Shown: positions 35,702-44,658, counted from the stretch's first letter. The stretch: DNA of 59,388 nucleotides from Spirochaetales bacterium (GCA_016928955.1 JAFGJV010000050.1:1-59388); one strand, 5' to 3'. Numbers and translations: made by a program. The notes: generated by a model from the sequence alone, not told the origin.

Positions 35702-37686
35702 GCCTCGCCCTCCTTGATGCGCCTGATCTCGTCGCGCAGGAGCGCCGCCGCCTCGAATTCCAGGTTTTTTGCCCTATCGAGCATCTCCTTCTCCAGCCTG
35801 CGTACCAGGGCGCCGCGCTGCTCGGGCACCAGAAGGTTGTACGCGGCCTTGATGGTCTCAACGTCAGCGTGGGCGCCGAGCTCACGTTCCTCCTTATGCC
35901 TCTGCAGTATGTCCTGCACGGCCTTGCGCACGGTGGTGGGCGTTATGCCGTGTTCCTGGTTGTACGCCAGCTGGGCGTCGCGGCGGCGCTTGGTCTCGTC
36001 TATGGCCTTGGCCATGGCGTCGGACATACGGTCGGCGTACATGACCACGGTGCCCGCGGCATTGCGCGCGGCGCGGCCTATGATCTGGATGAGGCTGGTC
36101 GCCGATCGAAGGAACCCTATCTTGTCCGCGTCCAGGATGGCTATGAACGACACCTCGGGCAGGTCTATGCCTTCGCGCAGGAGGTTGATGCCAACGAGCA
36201 CGTCATAGTCGCCCATGCGCAGTTGCTTGAGAATCTCCACGCGCTCGATGGTTTCCACCTCGCTGTGGATGTAACGCACCTTGAGTTCCAGGCCAGCCAG
36301 GTACTCCGACAGCTCCTCGGCCATGCGCTTGGTCAGGGTTAGGATCAGGCTGCGTTCGCCCCGGGCTATGCGCGCTTGTACCTCGGCGTATATGTCCTCC
36401 ATCTGGCCTTCGCTCGGGCGAACGGAAATTTCCGGGTCCACAAGTCCCGTGGGACGTATAAGTTGCTCTACCACCCGAGCAGATTTCTTGAGCTCCGTAT
36501 CGCCTGGCGTCGCAGATACGTACACCACGCTCCGGGTCAGCTCCTCGAATTCGTCGTACTTAAGCGGCCTGTTGTCCAGGGCGGACGGCAACCTGAAGCC
36601 ATAGTCCACCAGGGTCTGCTTGCGCGAGCGGTCGCCCGCGTACATGGCACCTATCTGGGGCAGGGTCACGTGGGATTCGTCAATGAAGGTGAGGAAGTCG
36701 TCGGCAAAGTAGTCCAAGAGCACGGACGGACGCGTACCCCTGGCCCTGCCTGACAGGGGCGCCGAGTAGTTCTCTATGCCCGGGCAGTAGCCTATCTCCT
36801 CCAGCAGCTCCAGGTCGTACTCTACCCTGGTTTTCAGCCGCTGGGCCTCAACCAGTTTCTGCTTGGACAGGAGGAACTCGTGGCGCTCCGCAAGCTCGCC
36901 GCGGATGCTCGATATGGCCGCCTGCACCATGCTCTCGGGCATGACGAACTGCTTGGCCGGATATATCACGGCGGCGTCCAGGTCCTCGAGCGCCTGTCCG
37001 GACACGGGGTCAAAGCGGCGGATGCGCTCAACGCGGTCAAAGTCCAGCTCTATGCGGTATGCTTCCTTGGCGTACGCCGGGCATACCTCTATCACGTCGC
37101 CGCGCACGCGGAAGCGGCCGCGCTCCAACACGGCGTCGTTGCGCTCGTACTGGAGCGACACCAGTTCCCGCTTGAAGGCGTCGGTATCCAGCTCGTCGCC
37201 CACGCGGGCTTCCACCTTCATCTCGCGGTACACTTCCGGCGTGGCCAGGCCGTATATGCACGACACCGTGGCTATGATGATCACGTCACGGCGCTCCATG
37301 AGGCTGCGCGTGGCCGACAGGCGGAGGCGCTCGATCTCCTGGTTGATGTCCGCGTCCTTCTCTATGTACAGATCGCGCGTGGGAACGTATGCCTCCGGCT
37401 GGTAATAGTCGTAATAGGATACAAAGTACTCCACCGCGTTGTCCGGAAAGAAATCCTTGAACTCGCGGAAGAGCTGGGCCGACAGGGTCTTGTTATGGCT
37501 GACGACCAGGGTCGGCTTCTGGACGGCCTCTATCACCTTGGCCATGGTAAAGGTCTTGCCCGACCCGGTGACGCCCCTGAGGGTCTGCCAGCGGTCTCCC
37601 GCGCTGATACCGGCGGCCAGGGCGTTTATGGCCTGGGGTTGGTCCCCGGACGGCCCAAAGGGCGCGACTACCTTGAACGCTTTCAC
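35698..37686 (-). CDS. uvrB: Excinuclease ABC subunit B
   Basis: This 662-residue helicase-like subunit verifies damage and loads UvrC in nucleotide excision repair. Walker A is GVTGSGKTFT (near residue 38), the beta-hairpin is YVSYYDYYQPEAYVP, and the helicase motifs LIGINLLREGIDLPEV and QIIGRAARN-type follow. The UVR coiled-coil domain is at the C terminus (LEKEMLDRAKNLEFEAAALLRDEI). I use the GTG at 37686 because GGGGAGG lies 5-12 nt upstream and the mature start KAFKVVAPFGPSGDQPQAI is canonical. The GTG begins 1 nt after the stop of the mocR-type gene, so it may be coupled to it. I see no LexA box. Confidence 0.96.
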   Translation of the reverse strand: MKAFKVVAPFGPSGDQPQAINALAAGISAGDRWQTLRGVTGSGKTFTMAKVIEAVQKPTLVVSHNKTLSAQLFREFKDFFPDNAVEYFVSYYDYYQPEAYVPTRDLYIEKDADINQEIERLRLSATRSLMERRDVIIIATVSCIYGLATPEVYREMKVEARVGDELDTDAFKRELVSLQYERNDAVLERGRFRVRGDVIEVCPAYAKEAYRIELDFDRVERIRRFDPVSGQALEDLDAAVIYPAKQFVMPESMVQAAISSIRGELAERHEFLLSKQKLVEAQRLKTRVEYDLELLEEIGYCPGIENYSAPLSGRARGTRPSVLLDYFADDFLTFIDESHVTLPQIGAMYAGDRSRKQTLVDYGFRLPSALDNRPLKYDEFEELTRSVVYVSATPGDTELKKSARVVEQLIRPTGLVDPEISVRPSEGQMEDIYAEVQARIARGERSLILTLTKRMAEELSEYLAGLELKVRYIHSEVETIERVEILKQLRMGDYDVLVGINLLREGIDLPEVSFIAILDADKIGFLRSATSLIQIIGRAARNAAGTVVMYADRMSDAMAKAIDETKRRRDAQLAYNQEHGITPTTVRKAVQDILQRHKEERELGAHADVETIKAAYNLLVPEQRGALVRRLEKEMLDRAKNLEFEAAALLRDEIRRIKEGEA

Positions 37687-37687
37687 C

Positions 37688-39118
37688 TTACCTCCCCCGA
37701 GCCAGTATACCACGCCCGGTGGCCGCTATCGCCGCCGAGAGCGCCCTGGCCACCCTGCTGCCGGCCTCTCCGGCCGCGTTCAGGCGCACGGATCCAAAAC
37801 TCAGCCGCAGGTGAGCATCCCTGGCGCCGGCATCCGATCTGAACTCTGCTTCCGGCGCCACAAGGATGCCGTCCGACCTGCAAGCCCCCGCCGCAGCGCT
37901 GCCTGAAAGGCCGGCGGGCAGCTCTAGCCACACGTTGAGACCCCCGGCTGGTCGTTCCCAGGACAATCCCGATACGCCCGACAGGCCCCTGCAGAACTCG
38001 TCACAGGCGTGTTCGTAGCGTTTCCTGACCGAGGCAAGGTGCTCCGCGTACCGGCCATCGTTCAATATGAAGGTAAGCACGCGCTGTATGAGGCCGTTGG
38101 ACGACAGGTCGATGGCCCGCTTTGCCGACTCCAGGCGTTCGCGCATGGCCGGCGGGGCCTCCAGGACAGCGATACGGAGCCCGGGCATGAGGGATTTGGA
38201 GAAACTCTTGAGGTAGAGCACCTTGCCGGTGGCGTCATACGACCGCAGGGGCCGCGGTCTTTGCTCGGCAAGGTCGACCATCAGGTCGTCCTCTATGATG
38301 AAAAAACCATGCCGCTGGGCCAGGTGGACAAGGCGCTCGCGGAAATCTTCAGGATAGACGGCGCAGCTGGGATTCTGGAGCGTCGGGTTGACGTACAAAA
38401 GGCGCAGGGGCCTTTCGGTGGCTGCCCTCTCGATGGCGTCCAGGTCCAGTCCGCCGACACCCGCCTCGACGGCCTCCACGCGGGCGCCGGCCGCCAGGAA
38501 GGCAGAGCCCGCGCCCTGGTAGCCCGGCGCCTCGACCAGGGCAAGGTCTCCATGGCGCAGGAGAACGCGGGCGGCCAGATCCAGTCCCTGCTGGGCGCCA
38601 GACACCACGTGGACATCCGCCGCGTCCACGCCAAGCCCGAACGCCCTGGCGAGCTCGCGGGCAAGGGCTTTGCGCAGCGGAGGGTAGCCGCCGGCCTCCT
38701 GGTAGGAGAAGGCAGCTCCTCCGTCCATATCCACGGCCTGTACCAGATAGCGCTTGACATCATCCAGCGGGTAGCTGTCCTCGGGAGGGACGCTTGCAGA
38801 CAGGTCGAATTCCACAGCCTGGACCGGTTCCTTGAGGGCCCTAGATGCCCCGGATTGCGCGTCCTGGGCACGGGCGTCCTCGGACACATAGACGCCGGAT
38901 CCCCTTCTCATGTCGAGCAAGCCCTCGCGGGACAGGATCCTGTATGCGGCCACCACGGTTGCCGGATTGACCCCCAGCTCGTCGGACAGGCGCCGTACCG
39001 ACGGCAGACGGTCGCCCGGACGCACGCTGCCGTCCGCTATGCGAGCGCGCACCGCGTCGGCCGCCTGGATGTACAGCGGCATATCGTCGCCTTTATAGAC
39101 TCTGACAAAGGGACTCAT
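37688..39118 (-). CDS. MocR/GntR-type regulator with aminotransferase domain, probably PdxR-like
   Basis: This 476-residue fusion has an N-terminal GntR winged helix (residues 1-75: IADGSVRPGDRLPSVRRLSDELGVNPATVVAAYRILSREGLLDMRRGSGVYV) joined to a fold-type I aminotransferase-like domain. Visible PLP-site blocks are VSGAQQGLDLAARVLL, YVNPTLQNPSCAVYPE and the lysine of KSFSKSLMPGLRI. MocR proteins sense PLP-type ligands; the divergent neighbour pdxS and a repeat-rich operator between them argue for a PdxR-like role. I start at the ATG at 39118 (AAGGAG upstream). It lies directly upstream of uvrB. Confidence 0.87.
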   Translation of the reverse strand: MSPFVRVYKGDDMPLYIQAADAVRARIADGSVRPGDRLPSVRRLSDELGVNPATVVAAYRILSREGLLDMRRGSGVYVSEDARAQDAQSGASRALKEPVQAVEFDLSASVPPEDSYPLDDVKRYLVQAVDMDGGAAFSYQEAGGYPPLRKALARELARAFGLGVDAADVHVVSGAQQGLDLAARVLLRHGDLALVEAPGYQGAGSAFLAAGARVEAVEAGVGGLDLDAIERAATERPLRLLYVNPTLQNPSCAVYPEDFRERLVHLAQRHGFFIIEDDLMVDLAEQRPRPLRSYDATGKVLYLKSFSKSLMPGLRIAVLEAPPAMRERLESAKRAIDLSSNGLIQRVLTFILNDGRYAEHLASVRKRYEHACDEFCRGLSGVSGLSWERPAGGLNVWLELPAGLSGSAAAGACRSDGILVAPEAEFRSDAGARDAHLRLSFGSVRLNAAGEAGSRVARALSAAIAATGRGILARGR

Positions 39119-39127
39119 CGTCGCTCC

Positions 39128-39156
39128 TTGACATGCAATACAGTTTACAATACTGT
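39128..39156 (+). promoter_or_regulatory. Predicted pdxS promoter
   Basis: TTGACA (39128-39133), a 17-nt spacer and TACTGT (39151-39156) lie on the plus strand. The spacer and -10 box coincide with the first operator repeats, so a bound regulator would sit directly on the promoter. The leader to the pdxS ATG would be about 120 nt. Confidence 0.6.
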
Positions 39157-39183
39157 TACGATACAGTTTACGATACAGTATTG
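39138..39183. promoter_or_regulatory. Repeat-rich operator between the mocR-type gene and pdxS
   Basis: ATACAGTTTAC occurs at 39138 and 39161, with a third ATACAG at 39173 (spacings 23 and 12 nt). An inverted pair CAATACTGT (39148-39156) and ACAGTATTG (39175-39183) is superimposed. Direct plus inverted repeats of this kind are typical for MocR regulators, which bind spaced half-sites. Proposed binding site of the divergent PdxR-like protein. Confidence 0.75.
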
Positions 39184-39285
39184 TCTGGCCATGAGCACAG
39201 TATACCGCATGTCCGGGGTGCGGCGCAGCGTCAGACGGATGGTGTGAGCGTGTGACAGCGTCGCCCATCAGGAAAGGAGAAAACC

Positions 39286-40164
39286 ATGAACAGCAGAAAG
39301 ACTAGAGACAAGGATCTGGCAGGCAGGCTGAAAGGAGGCGTCATCATGGACGTGGTGAACGCGGAGCAGGCAAAAATCGCGCAAGCCGCGGGCGCGGTGG
39401 CCGTCATGGCTCTTGAGCGCGTACCAGCCGACATACGGGCGGCCGGCGGCGTTGCCAGGATGTCGGACCCGCGGCTGATAAAAGAGATCCAGGCAGCCGT
39501 TGGCATACCGGTCATGGCCAAGGCGCGCATCGGGCACATCATGGAAGCCAGGGTACTGGAAGCCCTGGGTATCGACTATATCGACGAGAGCGAGGTGCTC
39601 ACCCCTGCCGACAATTCCTGTCACATAGACAAGCGCTCGTTCACCGTGCCCTTTGTGTGCGGCGCGCGCGATCTTGGCGAGGCGTTGCGACGCATCGGGG
39701 AAGGCGCGTCCATGATACGCACCAAGGGCGAGGCCGGCACCGGAGACATTGCCGAGGCCGTTCGGCATTTGCGCGCCTTAAGCGGCCAGCTCAAGGCCGT
39801 GCTGTCGGCCGATCCCGAGGAGCTTATGCGCCTGGCCAAGGATATGGGAGCGCCTTACGAGCTGGTACTCAAAACCAGGGAGCTTGGGCGCCTGCCTGTG
39901 CTCAACTTCTCGGCCGGCGGTGTGGCGACACCCGCCGACGCCGCCCTGATGATGGCGCTCGGGGCGGAGGGCGTGTTTGTCGGATCCGGCATCTTCAAGT
40001 CCGAGGATCCTGAGCAACGGGCCGCCGCCATCGTTCGGGCGGTGGCCAACTGGCGGGACGCGTCCGTTGTTGCAGCCGTGTCCGAGGGCCTGGGCGAGGC
40101 CATGCGCGGCGTGGAAGCAGGATCCGTGGCCGACTCCCAGCGTTATGCGGCCAGGGGAGTGTAA
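39286..40164 (+). CDS. pdxS: Pyridoxal 5'-phosphate synthase subunit PdxS
   Basis: This 292-residue barrel enzyme makes PLP from ribose-5-phosphate, glyceraldehyde-3-phosphate and ammonia in the DXP-independent route. Conserved blocks are [71 protein letters not shown] and [40 protein letters not shown] precedes the ATG. The ammonia-supplying glutaminase pdxT is not next to it; the following gene is htrA on the other strand. Expression is probably controlled by the divergent MocR-type protein. Confidence 0.97.
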   Translation: MNSRKTRDKDLAGRLKGGVIMDVVNAEQAKIAQAAGAVAVMALERVPADIRAAGGVARMSDPRLIKEIQAAVGIPVMAKARIGHIMEARVLEALGIDYIDESEVLTPADNSCHIDKRSFTVPFVCGARDLGEALRRIGEGASMIRTKGEAGTGDIAEAVRHLRALSGQLKAVLSADPEELMRLAKDMGAPYELVLKTRELGRLPVLNFSAGGVATPADAALMMALGAEGVFVGSGIFKSEDPEQRAAAIVRAVANWRDASVVAAVSEGLGEAMRGVEAGSVADSQRYAARGV

Positions 40165-40213
40165 GCAGCAAGCGGGCGCTCCCACCTGCCTGGCCGCGCA
40201 GGAGGAACGGGCG

Positions 40214-41491
40214 TCAGCTTTCGGACTGACGCTCCGACAGCACCACGTCAGTTTTCATGAGCTTTGACCCTCGGTAGTACTCCACCCGGACGGTTTGGCC
40301 CGGCTTGTTGTCCTCAAGGGCCGTGTACAAATCGGCAACGGACGCTACCGGCCTCCCGTCCACGGATACGATGATGTCGCCGCCCACGTTGAACACGCTC
40401 TGGTAGTAGCGTACCGGCGTGGCGCCGCCCCGGAGTCCGGCCCGGTCAGCGTTGCTTCCCTTCTTGATGGACGACACGATCAAGCCCGTGTCCACGGGCA
40501 GGGGGCTACCCTGCTCCCGCATATAGTCGATCAGCGGGGCAAAGATCTGCACGTACTCGGCGTCTATCCAGCCGCGCTGTACCTTGCCGTTGCGGATCAG
40601 CTCGGGTACCACGCGCTTGGCCGTGTTTACTGGCACCGCAAAGCCGACGCCGACCGACCCTCCCGAGGGACTGTAAATCATGGTGTTGACACCTATCAGC
40701 TCACCCCGAGCGTTGAGAAGGGGGCCTCCCGAGTTGCCGGGGTTGATGGACGCGTCCGTCTGTATCATGTCCTGGATGATGGTCGTCTTGTCCTGCTGGA
40801 CGGGACGGCCAAGTCCCGAGACGATGCCCCGGGTCAGGGTGCGTTCAAGGCCGAAGGGATTGCCTATGGCTAGCACCTTTTGTCCCACCTTGAGGCCCGA
40901 GCTGTCACCGTAGGGGATGACCGTCAGCCGCTGTCGGGCCGGCGGGGTGAATTTGATGACGGTAAGGTCGTTCTCAGGATCCGAACCCACCACCGAGGCC
41001 TCAAACCGGGAACCATCGGCCAGGTTGACATACACCTTGTACGCGCCCTCTACCACGTGGTAGTTGGTCAGCACGTACCCCCGTGCGTCTATGATGGATC
41101 CCGAACCGGTGCCGCCCGCCTGGGGCACGGGCTCCAGGAACCAGTTGATGGCCACCACCTCGGTGGTGATGTTGACGACGCCCGAGTTCAGGCGGTCGTA
41201 TACGTCTATGTTCTCGCGCTCGTCCTGGGTGTAGGCGCTTGCGCCGTCGGCAACCGTTGCGGCCGTCGGGGCGCCCGTGTCGCCGGGTATGGTGGAAGGC
41301 AGGGGCCGGGGATACTCCTCGTCCGCACGCACCACGGACGACCCGGGTCCGCCCAGCTCAGCGTCCATCCGGGCGCTGTCGCGTGACGCCGCGCCAGGCC
41401 GCAGGTATCCCAGGCCCACGGCCCCGAGCACCCCCAGGAGGGCGGCGGCCAGGGCGACTATGACTATCTGGTTTCTGGTGTACAGGCGCAT
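40214..41491 (-). CDS. HtrA/DegP-like periplasmic serine protease
   Basis: This 425-residue envelope protease/chaperone has one N-terminal membrane segment (residues about 8-30, IVIVALAAALLGVLGAVGLGYL). The trypsin-like domain (about 110-300) has the triad visible: His in LTNYHVVEGAYKVYV, Asp in DPENDLTVIKF and Ser in NPGNSGGPLLNARGELIG. A single PDZ domain lies at the C terminus (about 320-420), as in DegS/HtrA types rather than two-PDZ DegP. ACGGAGG precedes the ATG. It converges on pdxS and is divergent from the phospholipase-like gene. Confidence 0.93.
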   Translation of the reverse strand: MRLYTRNQIVIVALAAALLGVLGAVGLGYLRPGAASRDSARMDAELGGPGSSVVRADEEYPRPLPSTIPGDTGAPTAATVADGASAYTQDERENIDVYDRLNSGVVNITTEVVAINWFLEPVPQAGGTGSGSIIDARGYVLTNYHVVEGAYKVYVNLADGSRFEASVVGSDPENDLTVIKFTPPARQRLTVIPYGDSSGLKVGQKVLAIGNPFGLERTLTRGIVSGLGRPVQQDKTTIIQDMIQTDASINPGNSGGPLLNARGELIGVNTMIYSPSGGSVGVGFAVPVNTAKRVVPELIRNGKVQRGWIDAEYVQIFAPLIDYMREQGSPLPVDTGLIVSSIKKGSNADRAGLRGGATPVRYYQSVFNVGGDIIVSVDGRPVASVADLYTALEDNKPGQTVRVEYYRGSKLMKTDVVLSERQSES

Positions 41492-41509
41492 AACAGCCTC
41501 CGTCTATCG

Positions 41510-41539
41510 AATATACATCCGACCAGTCCGGCCCGCCAA
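41510..41539 (-). promoter_or_regulatory. Candidate htrA promoter
   Basis: On the minus strand TTGGCG (41534-41539), an 18-nt spacer and TATATT (41510-41515) lie 18 nt before the htrA ATG. They leave a short leader that still contains ACGGAGG. Confidence 0.5.
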
Positions 41540-41593
41540 TCGCGGTAAAGAACACCTTGCGTTTTCCTTACAAATGAGCAAGGCTCAGTCTGT

Positions 41594-42652
41594 ATGCCAG
41601 CCCAGATCAGCCACCTTCTGGCCGGAACGGCGGCGCTTAAAGCCGCGCTGCCTTCCGACTGCGAGCGCATTCTCGCTTCCCACGGCCCGTGCTTCGCGCT
41701 GGGCTGCCAGGGTCCCGATATATTCTACCACAACCAGCGGACCCGGCCCCTGTCCGTGCTCTACGGTAGCCTGGTCCACAGGCGCGGCGCAGACATGCTG
41801 TGTCAGGCCATGGCAACCGCGGGTTTTGGGGAGGGGCCGGCCAGCGCCTGGGGCGCCTATACCCTCGGTTTCATCACCCACGTGTTCCTGGACAGGGCTT
41901 GCCACCCGTTCATCGTGTATCACTCCGGTTGGGTCATGGCCGGGCGGCCGGAAACGGCCTCCTACCGTTCCTGTCACCCCATGCTGGAACGCGTGTTGGA
42001 CGTGCTTGCCTGGGAGCGGTCCTGCGGCCTGCCCGTGTCGGCGTTCAGGCAACAGAGGACCCTCTGCCCGGCTTGGTCGGCCATGCCATCCTTTGCCGAG
42101 CGCCTTGCCCTGGCTCTTCGGGGCGCGTACCGCAGCAGGGCAGCGTCCGACGCCGATCTGCGCGCGCGCATGGCCAACGCCTTTACCGATTCCTGCTACT
42201 TTTACGAACACACGGACCCGTCGGACACAAGCATGGATGGGCGCGGCTCGCGGGAGTACGCCTACCCCTTTGCCGAACTCGGTTTCCGATCGGTGTCCCT
42301 GGTGTATCCGGAGGGGTTTGAGCGCTCCGTGGACTGGGCAAACGAGGAACACCGGACCTGGCTCCACCCCTGCGAGCCCGAGCGCCCGTCGGACGCGTCC
42401 TACTTTGATCTGTGCGCGGCTGCCGAGTCCGACTCGGTGCCCGTCCTCCGCGTTTGCGCGGACGCCCTCCGCGGCTCGCGAGAGTCGCTCATACAGCTTC
42501 CCCTGGCCGTGGGGTCGGGCACCCTCAACGTGGGCGACGCGGCCGGCAAGCAGGCGCGGCCACTGCGCATGGATCCCCTGCCCCTGGAAGCCCTCATGCG
42601 AGCGCAGTACGAGGCGCGTTTGAGCCTTCTTGGCGGGCCGTTAATGAACTAG
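41594..42652 (+). CDS. Zinc-dependent phospholipase-C-like protein
   Basis: The 352 residues resemble the zinc-dependent phospholipase C family (PF00882). The N-terminal SHLLAGTAALKA, HGPCFALGCQGPDIFYH, SLVHRRGADMLC and YTLGFITHVFLDRACHPFIVYHSG contain the expected His/Asp ligands for a metal cluster. There is no signal peptide, so it is probably cytoplasmic and not a secreted toxin; in this family many bacterial members are uncharacterised. The C-terminal 150 residues are not recognised. The start ATG has no strong ribosome-binding site. A dispersed palindromic repeat begins 1 nt after the stop codon. Confidence 0.75.
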   Translation: MPAQISHLLAGTAALKAALPSDCERILASHGPCFALGCQGPDIFYHNQRTRPLSVLYGSLVHRRGADMLCQAMATAGFGEGPASAWGAYTLGFITHVFLDRACHPFIVYHSGWVMAGRPETASYRSCHPMLERVLDVLAWERSCGLPVSAFRQQRTLCPAWSAMPSFAERLALALRGAYRSRAASDADLRARMANAFTDSCYFYEHTDPSDTSMDGRGSREYAYPFAELGFRSVSLVYPEGFERSVDWANEEHRTWLHPCEPERPSDASYFDLCAAAESDSVPVLRVCADALRGSRESLIQLPLAVGSGTLNVGDAAGKQARPLRMDPLPLEALMRAQYEARLSLLGGPLMN

Positions 42653-42653
42653 A

Positions 42654-42692
42654 GGGAGCCTCTAATAACCATGGGGTTTTTAGAGGTTCCCT
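42654..42692. repeat. Dispersed palindromic repeat, single copy D
   Basis: A 39-bp near-palindrome (GGGAGCCTCTAATAACC paired with GGTTTTTAGAGGTTCCC around CATGG-type centre) begins 1 nt after the stop codon of the phospholipase-like gene. It is the same family as 9425 and 33290, with a different central hexamer. Confidence 0.8.
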
Positions 42693-42739
42693 AGATGCTG
42701 GCACCGGCCTCTTTGGGGTAGCCCAGGCGGCATTGTCGA

Positions 42740-42768
42740 TTGACCGCCATGCCTGGCACGTATAGTAT
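42740..42768 (+). promoter_or_regulatory. Predicted promoter of fliG with near-leaderless start
   Basis: TTGACC (42740-42745), a 17-nt spacer and TAGTAT (42763-42768) end 8 nt before the ATG at 42777. A second in-frame ATG occurs at 42783. No Shine-Dalgarno sequence is present between promoter and start. Confidence 0.6.
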
Positions 42769-42776
42769 GGGCTGGT

Positions 42777-43958
42777 ATGAACATGAAAGACAGGCTTGCC
42801 AAGGCGTACGGACAATCGGCCCCCAAGAACCCGGGAAAGGCGCAGGCGGCGCCACCTTCTGAGAAGGCGCGAGCGCCGTCCGCTGCCGCCAAAGGCAAGG
42901 CCGGAGCCGCGTCGGGGCGCGCCGGCCTCATCAAAGCTGCCGAGCGCTCTGAAAACCTGATAAAAAGCGGCCTGCCGGGCATGGAAAAGGCGGCCAAGTT
43001 CCTCCTCCTTCTCGGGCAGGAAGAGGCCGCTTCCGTCATTCGTCATCTGAAACCCGCGGAGATCGAGGCCATATCCAGGGAAATAGCGCGGATAGACAGG
43101 ATCGACACCAAAGAGGCCAACGACATCCTCACGGAGTTCGGATGGCTGGCAAAAACGCAGGGCGCGTCCCTGTCCGGCGGCCCCGAGACAGCCGAGCGCA
43201 TGCTGTCGGCCGCCTTTGGCGCGGACAAGGCCAAGGAAGTCCTGCGCAAGGCCGTGCCGGAGAGCCAAAAGCCCTTCTCCTTCCTCAACGAATTTGAAGC
43301 TCGCCAGCTTGTGGTCCTTCTCAAGGACGAATCTCCCCAGGTCATGGCCATGATCCTGCCCTACCTGAACCCCAAGTTGGCCAGCTCCGTCATATCCGAG
43401 CTACCGGACGTCCTCCGCACCGAGGTGGTCAAACGCATAGCCACCCTGGACCGCATGACCCCGGAAGTCATGGAAAAGGTCGAGGAAGTGCTCAGGGACA
43501 GGATCGTGCGCCTTGGCCGCCCGGACAGCGCCGAGCGCATAGACGGCACGGCCGTCTTGGCCGGCATCCTCAAGCACGTGGGCGGCGGCCTGGAAAGCCG
43601 CATCCTGGACGGCATAGAACGTGACAATCCCGACCTCTCCCAGTCCATACGTGAGCGCCTGTTCACGGTGGACGACATCCTCAGGGTGCCGGACCGCAGC
43701 GTCCAGAAAGCCCTCAGGGACCTGTCCGAACGTGAGCTGGCCATGATGCTCAAGGGCAAAAGCCAGGCGTTCCGGGACAAGATCCTGGCAAACGTGTCAC
43801 AAAGCAAGCGCCTTATCGTGATGGAAGAATACGATATCCTGGGCACCGTCAGGCGCGAGGACGTGGACAAGCTCACCCGCGCCCTGGTGGATTGGTTCAA
43901 GCGACGCTGGGAGGACGGCGACCTGGTTTTGGAGGGAGAAGAGGATCTGGTCGACTGA
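42777..43958 (+). CDS. fliG: Flagellar motor switch protein FliG (stand-alone paralogue)
   Basis: This 393-residue rotor protein transmits torque and switching signals. After an Ala/Lys/Pro-rich extension of about 60 residues come the FliG N domain (GMEKAAKFLLLLGQEEAASVIRHLKPAEIEAISREIARI), the middle domain (NEFEARQLVVLLKDESPQVMAMILPYLNPKLASSVISELP) and the C-terminal motor domain with charged ridge (RLFTVDDILRVPDRSVQKALRDLSERELAMMLKG). Canonical FliG is about 340 residues. Spirochaetes usually encode two FliG proteins; absence of fliF or other basal-body genes here suggests the FliG1-type paralogue. The motif reads VPDRS where LDDRS is usual. The transcript is probably leaderless or nearly so. 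Confidence 0.9.
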   Translation: MNMKDRLAKAYGQSAPKNPGKAQAAPPSEKARAPSAAAKGKAGAASGRAGLIKAAERSENLIKSGLPGMEKAAKFLLLLGQEEAASVIRHLKPAEIEAISREIARIDRIDTKEANDILTEFGWLAKTQGASLSGGPETAERMLSAAFGADKAKEVLRKAVPESQKPFSFLNEFEARQLVVLLKDESPQVMAMILPYLNPKLASSVISELPDVLRTEVVKRIATLDRMTPEVMEKVEEVLRDRIVRLGRPDSAERIDGTAVLAGILKHVGGGLESRILDGIERDNPDLSQSIRERLFTVDDILRVPDRSVQKALRDLSERELAMMLKGKSQAFRDKILANVSQSKRLIVMEEYDILGTVRREDVDKLTRALVDWFKRRWEDGDLVLEGEEDLVD

Positions 43959-44005
43959 CAGCCGTGGCCGCCAGGCTATCTATTCCTTGCTCCCGGCACA
44001 CGGCC

Positions 44006-44533
44006 TTACGGCTCTACATAGCGCAGGGCGCCGTCTGACGACTCCTCAGCCCTCGCCAGCATGAACAGGAGATCCGACAGCCGGTTGACATAGGTCCGGG
44101 CCGCCTGGGATACCTCGGCCTCCCGCGCCAGGGTTACCATGCGCCGCTCAGCCCTCCGGCACACGGTTCTGGCCACGTCCAGTTTGGCAGAGGCCAGTGT
44201 GGAACCGGGAATCACAAAGCCTGAGAGCGGGATATCGCTCTCAAGGGCGGCTACCCGGGAGGCCAGGCGCTCGGCGTCCGCGCTGTCCAGGCGGCGGGCG
44301 GGCTGACCGCTCCTGGTCGCCAGTTCCGAGGCCAGTCGGTACAAATCCCGCTGGATTTCGTCCACGGCCGCCCTGCAGTCATCCCGCTTGAGCCAGTGCC
44401 GCGCCTCGCCCAGCACCGAATCCAGCTCGTCCACGGTCCCGTATGCCTCCACGCGGAGATCGTCCTTGCGGACCCGTTCCCCGGACCACAGATCCGTCAG
44501 CCCGCCGTCGCCCGTTCCCGTCACAATACCCAT
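44006..44533 (-). CDS. PduO-type cob(I)alamin adenosyltransferase
   Basis: This 175-residue trimeric enzyme transfers adenosyl from ATP to cob(I)alamin to form coenzyme B12. Signatures are the N-terminal ATP-binding TGDGGLTDLWSGERVRKDDLRVEAYGTVDELDSVLGEAR, the central RTVCRRAERRMV and the C-terminal YVNRLSDLLFMLAR. GGAAGGGGGAA precedes the ATG. It stands alone, convergent with fliG, and no B12 riboswitch is visible. A TTCCGG-17-TAGAGT promoter candidate lies about 25 nt upstream of the start. Confidence 0.93.
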   Translation of the reverse strand: MGIVTGTGDGGLTDLWSGERVRKDDLRVEAYGTVDELDSVLGEARHWLKRDDCRAAVDEIQRDLYRLASELATRSGQPARRLDSADAERLASRVAALESDIPLSGFVIPGSTLASAKLDVARTVCRRAERRMVTLAREAEVSQAARTYVNRLSDLLFMLARAEESSDGALRYVEP

Positions 44534-44630
44534 GCGTTCCCCCTTCCGTGGCTACACTCTACCAGTCCGCTGGAAAAACCGGAAGCGGCTCCCCTGACGG
44601 ACAGCACGCGCGCAGCCGGCTATCTCGACT

Positions 44631-44658
44631 TTGCATCAGGCCATACATGGTGTACAAT
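44631..44658 (+). promoter_or_regulatory. Candidate promoter of the small gene and the TPR-GAF-GGDEF gene
   Basis: TTGCAT (44631-44636), a 16-nt spacer and TACAAT (44653-44658) lie 16 nt before the ATG at 44675. The leader would be only about 10 nt, consisting mostly of the GGGAGGGG sequence. Confidence 0.45.

Noticed and set aside
38009-39247. 412-codon plus-strand frame opposite the MocR-type gene that would reach into the operator
   Set aside because: The minus-strand protein has GntR and aminotransferase motifs; the plus frame runs through the operator repeats and would leave no promoter for pdxS.
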